Origin: Rhineura floridana
Lineage: Eukaryota; Chordata; Lepidosauria; Squamata; Rhineuridae
DNA: 64,000 nucleotides
NCBI RefSeq assembly: GCF_030035675.1
Contig: NC_084484.1
Location: 188,110,934-188,174,933 of the forward strand
Reading direction: 5' to 3'
Positions 60,936-64,000 of the stretch are shown piece after piece. Every line of letters begins with the position of its first letter. Position 1 is the stretch's first letter. Under the pieces are notes generated by a model. It had not been told where the DNA came from. It did not search any database and saw only the letters and a list, made by a program, of their open reading frames with translations. The position numbers were made by a program, and so were the translations under genes.

Positions 60936-63900
60936 CTGGAAAAGGAGGAACCGGGATAAGGAGCCTGCAGAGGGAGCCTTAGGCCAACACTTCCAGTCCC
61001 AGGAGAGCAGCTGCCATCCATGGGGTGGAGAGGAGCCCAGGCAAGAGGTGCCCTAATGCCCTGAAAGACATCTCTGGGGCAGCTACCCTGGGAAGATGGC
61101 GCACAGTGCTGGTCACCTCTCCCCAAAAATGCTGCCAGAGGTGGAAAAAGGTGCCAGAAAGAGCAACCCAAATGAGACAGGAGCGGTCCACCTTCTCTAT
61201 CAGGAAAAGCAAACAAGTCCAGTTTACAAAGAAAAGAATATGAAAGGAGGAGTTTCATCTAATTACAAGAATCGTGGGAAGAGCCACCAGGGGAAAAGAT
61301 CCCCCTCCCCCTCAGCTCAGGTTCATCTGACAAAAGGTGCAAGAATGAGGCATTCACACGACATGCAATTCATGACTGAATCACCACACAGAGATTCCAC
61401 AAAGGCCCCTACCTCGGAGGCAGTTTTAAGACTCAGCAAATTCACAAAGGAGAAAATAGCTCCGCAGAGCCTGCAGGTTCAAAGCCTGTCTACCTCTAAG
61501 CACAGCTGCTGGGCAGGGATGCTTCCCTGCCCTGCCCGCAGCCTTTCTAGGTGCACCAGCACTGGAAAAAGGGTGTCAGACTGGGTGTGCCCCACCAGGG
61601 GCATTCCCCGTGTCCTTAAGAGAGCACAGCCTCTTGGCTGCCAGAGAACAGAGGTAGCAGCATCGCTGAGCTGCCCAGAAAAGGACTGTGGCCAAGCTGC
61701 AGAGGCCAGGCTTGGCTCCAGGACAAGGAGCTGGCCTGAGCATGTGCAGGGTCCATCCCACTGCCTGTACTGGTGCCTGGGAATAGGGGCAGGGCTTCAG
61801 AGTCAGGCAGCGAGGACTCCTGGGGCTTTACACACTGTCTCTCTCTCCTTAAAAATCAACTGGATCACCCTGACAATGCCCCCCCCCCGGCTGGCTCATT
61901 ACCCTCCTCCTCACCAGGGTCTTAAGCCCTCTTCTTTCACTGCCACCAGACATGGACTGAGGAGCCACACACACACACACATACCTGTCAGCATAAGCAG
62001 TTCCCCTGCCCCCCCCCCCACACAAAGTACCTGGATCCGGCTGTTGCCCCAGTCAGCCACAATGATATTCCCATTGGAATCCACGGCGACACCCGTTGGG
62101 GCATTGAATTGCCCGTTGCCCTCGCCGTGGGAGCCAAACTTGAAGAGAAACTCTCCGTCGGCACTGTACACCTGGGGAGTGGGCAGACACGTCATGGTTG
62201 GCAAAGTTCTCCCCTCCTCCACAGCGCCTCTGCCCCCCTCCCACACCCCTTGCCTCTTGGAATGTATCGGAGAAGGAAGGGAGCAGAATAATGAATGGCT
62301 TGGCCTTGCACGGCTTGCCCCAGACACAAGGCACTGGATGCCCACCCCCCCTTGTTGTTGTTATGTGCCTTCAAGTCGATTACGACTTATGGCCAGTCAG
62401 TCAGTCAGTCAGTCAGTCAGTTTTATTGCCTAGCCGTAGGCCATTGCAACATACAGAATCGCTGATCATTATATAAAACTACAGTTAAAACATTCTTTGG
62501 TAAATTTCAAGAGGTGTACAGGGCAAAACTTATCCCCTATGAATTACTCGACAATTGAGCCAGCTGTGCCGCACGGATCTTATGTGCAGCACAGGCAAAG
62601 AGAGCGACCCTGTGTGTAACCGCGACCCTATGAATCAGCGACCTTCAAGAGCATCTGTCATGGACCACGCTAAGGCCTAGTTTTGTGTGAGAAGACTTCC
62701 AGGAGCCTGCAGTTCCTGGCCCTAGCACGGAAGTGATCAGCATTCACTTCCATCCTCAGGATAATGAAACTGCCAAAACAATGCTCCCATTTTGCAGATG
62801 GAGACCCAAGCCTCCCCCCCCAAATAACAACGGTGCACTAAAGCCATCCAGGAAGATCTTGGGAAGGGTGGAGTATTTTATTCAATGAGGTTTTGCTCTG
62901 CACATTGGTGTGTATGTACCCTCAGCCTTTTCACTGTCTGAATTTTGGAGGGAATATCACTTTTTACACTCAGTATGACTATACTACCTGTCTCTGGGAA
63001 GACTTTGCCCACTTGATTAATATGCTGATTTCTTGCATTGTTGCCCCAAGCAAAACAGTTCTGTGCATCTCATTTTCAAAGCCTGTCTCAAACCCATCTG
63101 GCCACTGAGTGCAGCCGCTGTTTGATCTTAAATCCCCTTTTCAGCTCTTGGAATTGTGGAGATCTTTTCATTCTTACAGAGCCCCCCAACAAATAAGCCC
63201 TCTTCCTCCCTGACGCCCATTTGGAGTCACTCAATTTGCCACGGGATTGGGGGCATTGCTGCACCAAATCCAGACTGACTAGCAGGTCCCACAATAACTC
63301 AGGCGAAGGGCAACGTTTACCCCAATGCACCCTCACGAGCTCCATCATGACACTAAACGGAGGAGGAGGTGCTTCTCTGGGTGGACACGTGACGCTCCCT
63401 TGCAAATCTGCTGAGCCCCCAACTGTGGGTTCCTTTCAGCCAGCACGCGCTGTTCTGACAGGCCTCTCCCTGGGACCCTTTTTACTGAAAGGAGAGGGAC
63501 CTCTGGCAGCATGCAAAGCAGGTGCTTCCTACTCAGCTCTGGAGCTCTTGCACCTTTGGGGCAGCCTCTCAACTGCTGTGGTGTGCTTTGGGGAGTGGGA
63601 CAGCAGCACCAGACACGGACACAGACTCCCCAGAAGTATTTCAGACTTGATGCAACTCTTCCCCAGGAGTGCCAGGGGAATGGAAAGGCAGCCTCAACAA
63701 AAGCCAGTCTCTCTCTCACACGCATGCACACACACAGTCTCTCTCTCTCTCTCTCTGGCAATTTAAACTTGAAGAGCTGGCAGTTGAACCTCGTTGTGAA
63801 TCTTCTCTCTCTCTCTCACTCACACACACACACAGAGGCTTTGCAGCCCACCTCCATTCAGGGAAATGGGGAGCGGGGGATGCTGGCTTTCATGGCAATA

Positions 63901-64000
63901 GCAGAAGAGGCAGGCAGGCAAGGCTACCCCCTGCCTCCTAGCCCTAGCTTTGAAGGGAAGGCTGGAAGGGTCCTGCAGGGCTGAACTCTCACCTTCACGG
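60783..64000 (-). CDS. TRIM3: TRIM3, 3' part of the gene (C-terminal NHL repeats)
   Basis: TRIM3 is a RING-B-box-coiled-coil-filamin-NHL ubiquitin ligase of the TRIM2/TRIM3 group, acting in the cytoplasm and on endosomal or neuronal cargo. Only the last three coding segments are in the window: the end of one exon (63993-64000), a 141-base phase-0 exon (62031-62171) and the last exon (60783-60935). They encode [46 protein letters not shown], then [20 protein letters not shown] and the terminal CFKAYRYLQ, nearly identical to the vertebrate TRIM2/TRIM3 C-terminus. TRIM3 is preferred over TRIM2 because HPX lies next to it in the same orientation, as in human. Introns are 1.1 and 1.8 kb. Confidence 0.93.
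62031..62171 (-). CDS. TRIM3: TRIM3 penultimate coding exon
   Basis: 47 codons, phase 0 at both ends, VYSADGEF to NSRIQ. Acceptor CTCCCCAG, donor GTACTT. One complete NHL unit. Confidence 0.95.
62348..62700 (-). mobile_element. RTE/BovB-like 3' end in a TRIM3 intron, interrupted
   Basis: TTCAAGTCGATTACGACTTA with TGGC is interrupted at 62394. CGACCCTATGAATCAGCGACC resumes at about 62622. Same tail as at 49768 and 50207. Confidence 0.72.
62394..62621 (-). mobile_element. Retroposon 3' end with (ACTG)n tail
   Basis: On the minus strand a 200-base sequence ends GGCTAGGCAATAAAACTG, followed by (ACTG) repeats, and it splits the RTE tail cleanly. A tetranucleotide tail in place of poly(A) suggests a non-LTR element of R4/Dong or a similar clade, but the family is a guess. 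Confidence 0.5.
62701..63992 (-). other. TRIM3: TRIM3 intron, mostly unassigned
   Basis: Contains (CT)n and (CA)n microsatellites at 63711-63756 and 63805-63835. No exon or named transposon recognised. Confidence 0.6.
63993..64000 (-). CDS. TRIM3: TRIM3 exon end, cut by the window edge
   Basis: CCGTGAAG followed by donor GTGAGA. It fits the expected HSVK preceding VYSADGEF. Short, so it rests on the exon context. Confidence 0.75.

Noticed and set aside
62396-62421. A CRISPR-like or satellite array (CAGT repeats)
   Set aside because: It is a simple tetranucleotide tail of a retroposon with no spacers. There is no sign of prokaryotic sequence in the window.
61096-62433. A 445-codon plus-strand frame over TRIM3
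   Set aside because: It crosses two TRIM3 introns and an exon in antisense, has low complexity, and contains an RTE tail at its end.
60783-64000. TRIM2 as an alternative to TRIM3
   Set aside because: The C-termini are nearly the same, but HPX next door in the same orientation is the TRIM3 neighbourhood.

Overview
The window looks like nuclear DNA of a squamate reptile (lizard or snake). The basis is the repeat content: L2 and CR1 LINEs, RTE/BovB-like 3' ends, tRNA-headed SINEs with an RTE-type tail, hAT transposons and young LTR elements. The species cannot be named from the sequence. Two host genes lie in the HPX-TRIM3 order and orientation known from human 11p15. Most of the rest is transposon sequence.

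Layout. 1-8.4 kb: nested LINEs (L2 split by an antisense CR1, which itself holds an L2 tail), SINE and RTE pieces and a solo LTR. 8.68-16.19 kb: one young provirus-like fossil with two 825-bp LTRs, a tRNA-Pro-type primer site and a 4-bp target duplication, but almost no recognisable retroviral coding content. 16.2-19.4 kb: an intron-containing plus-strand gene whose 376-codon coding exon resembles the rapunzel family. 20.0-32.3 kb: a complete hemopexin gene (HPX, minus strand). I assembled its ten coding exons by hand; every splice phase closes and the product is 459 aa. A TATA box and liver-type sites lie upstream. 32.6-57 kb: a dense transposon field of L2, CR1, LTRs, two hAT elements, a hAT foldback with 8-bp duplications, decayed Ty1/copia fragments and RTE tails. 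57.3-58.2 kb: a CpG-rich block with five CCAAT boxes and no assigned gene. 59.5-64.0 kb: the 3' end of TRIM3 (minus strand), with its last NHL-repeat exons and 3'UTR.

Function. Hemopexin is the secreted plasma heme scavenger. TRIM3 is an intracellular NHL-repeat ubiquitin ligase. They are neighbours by old synteny, not an operon. The rapunzel-like gene runs tail-to-tail with HPX, their poly(A) signals about 0.55 kb apart. It is the least described protein here. The clearest structural signals are the nested transposon insertions with exact target duplications and the orphan CpG block.
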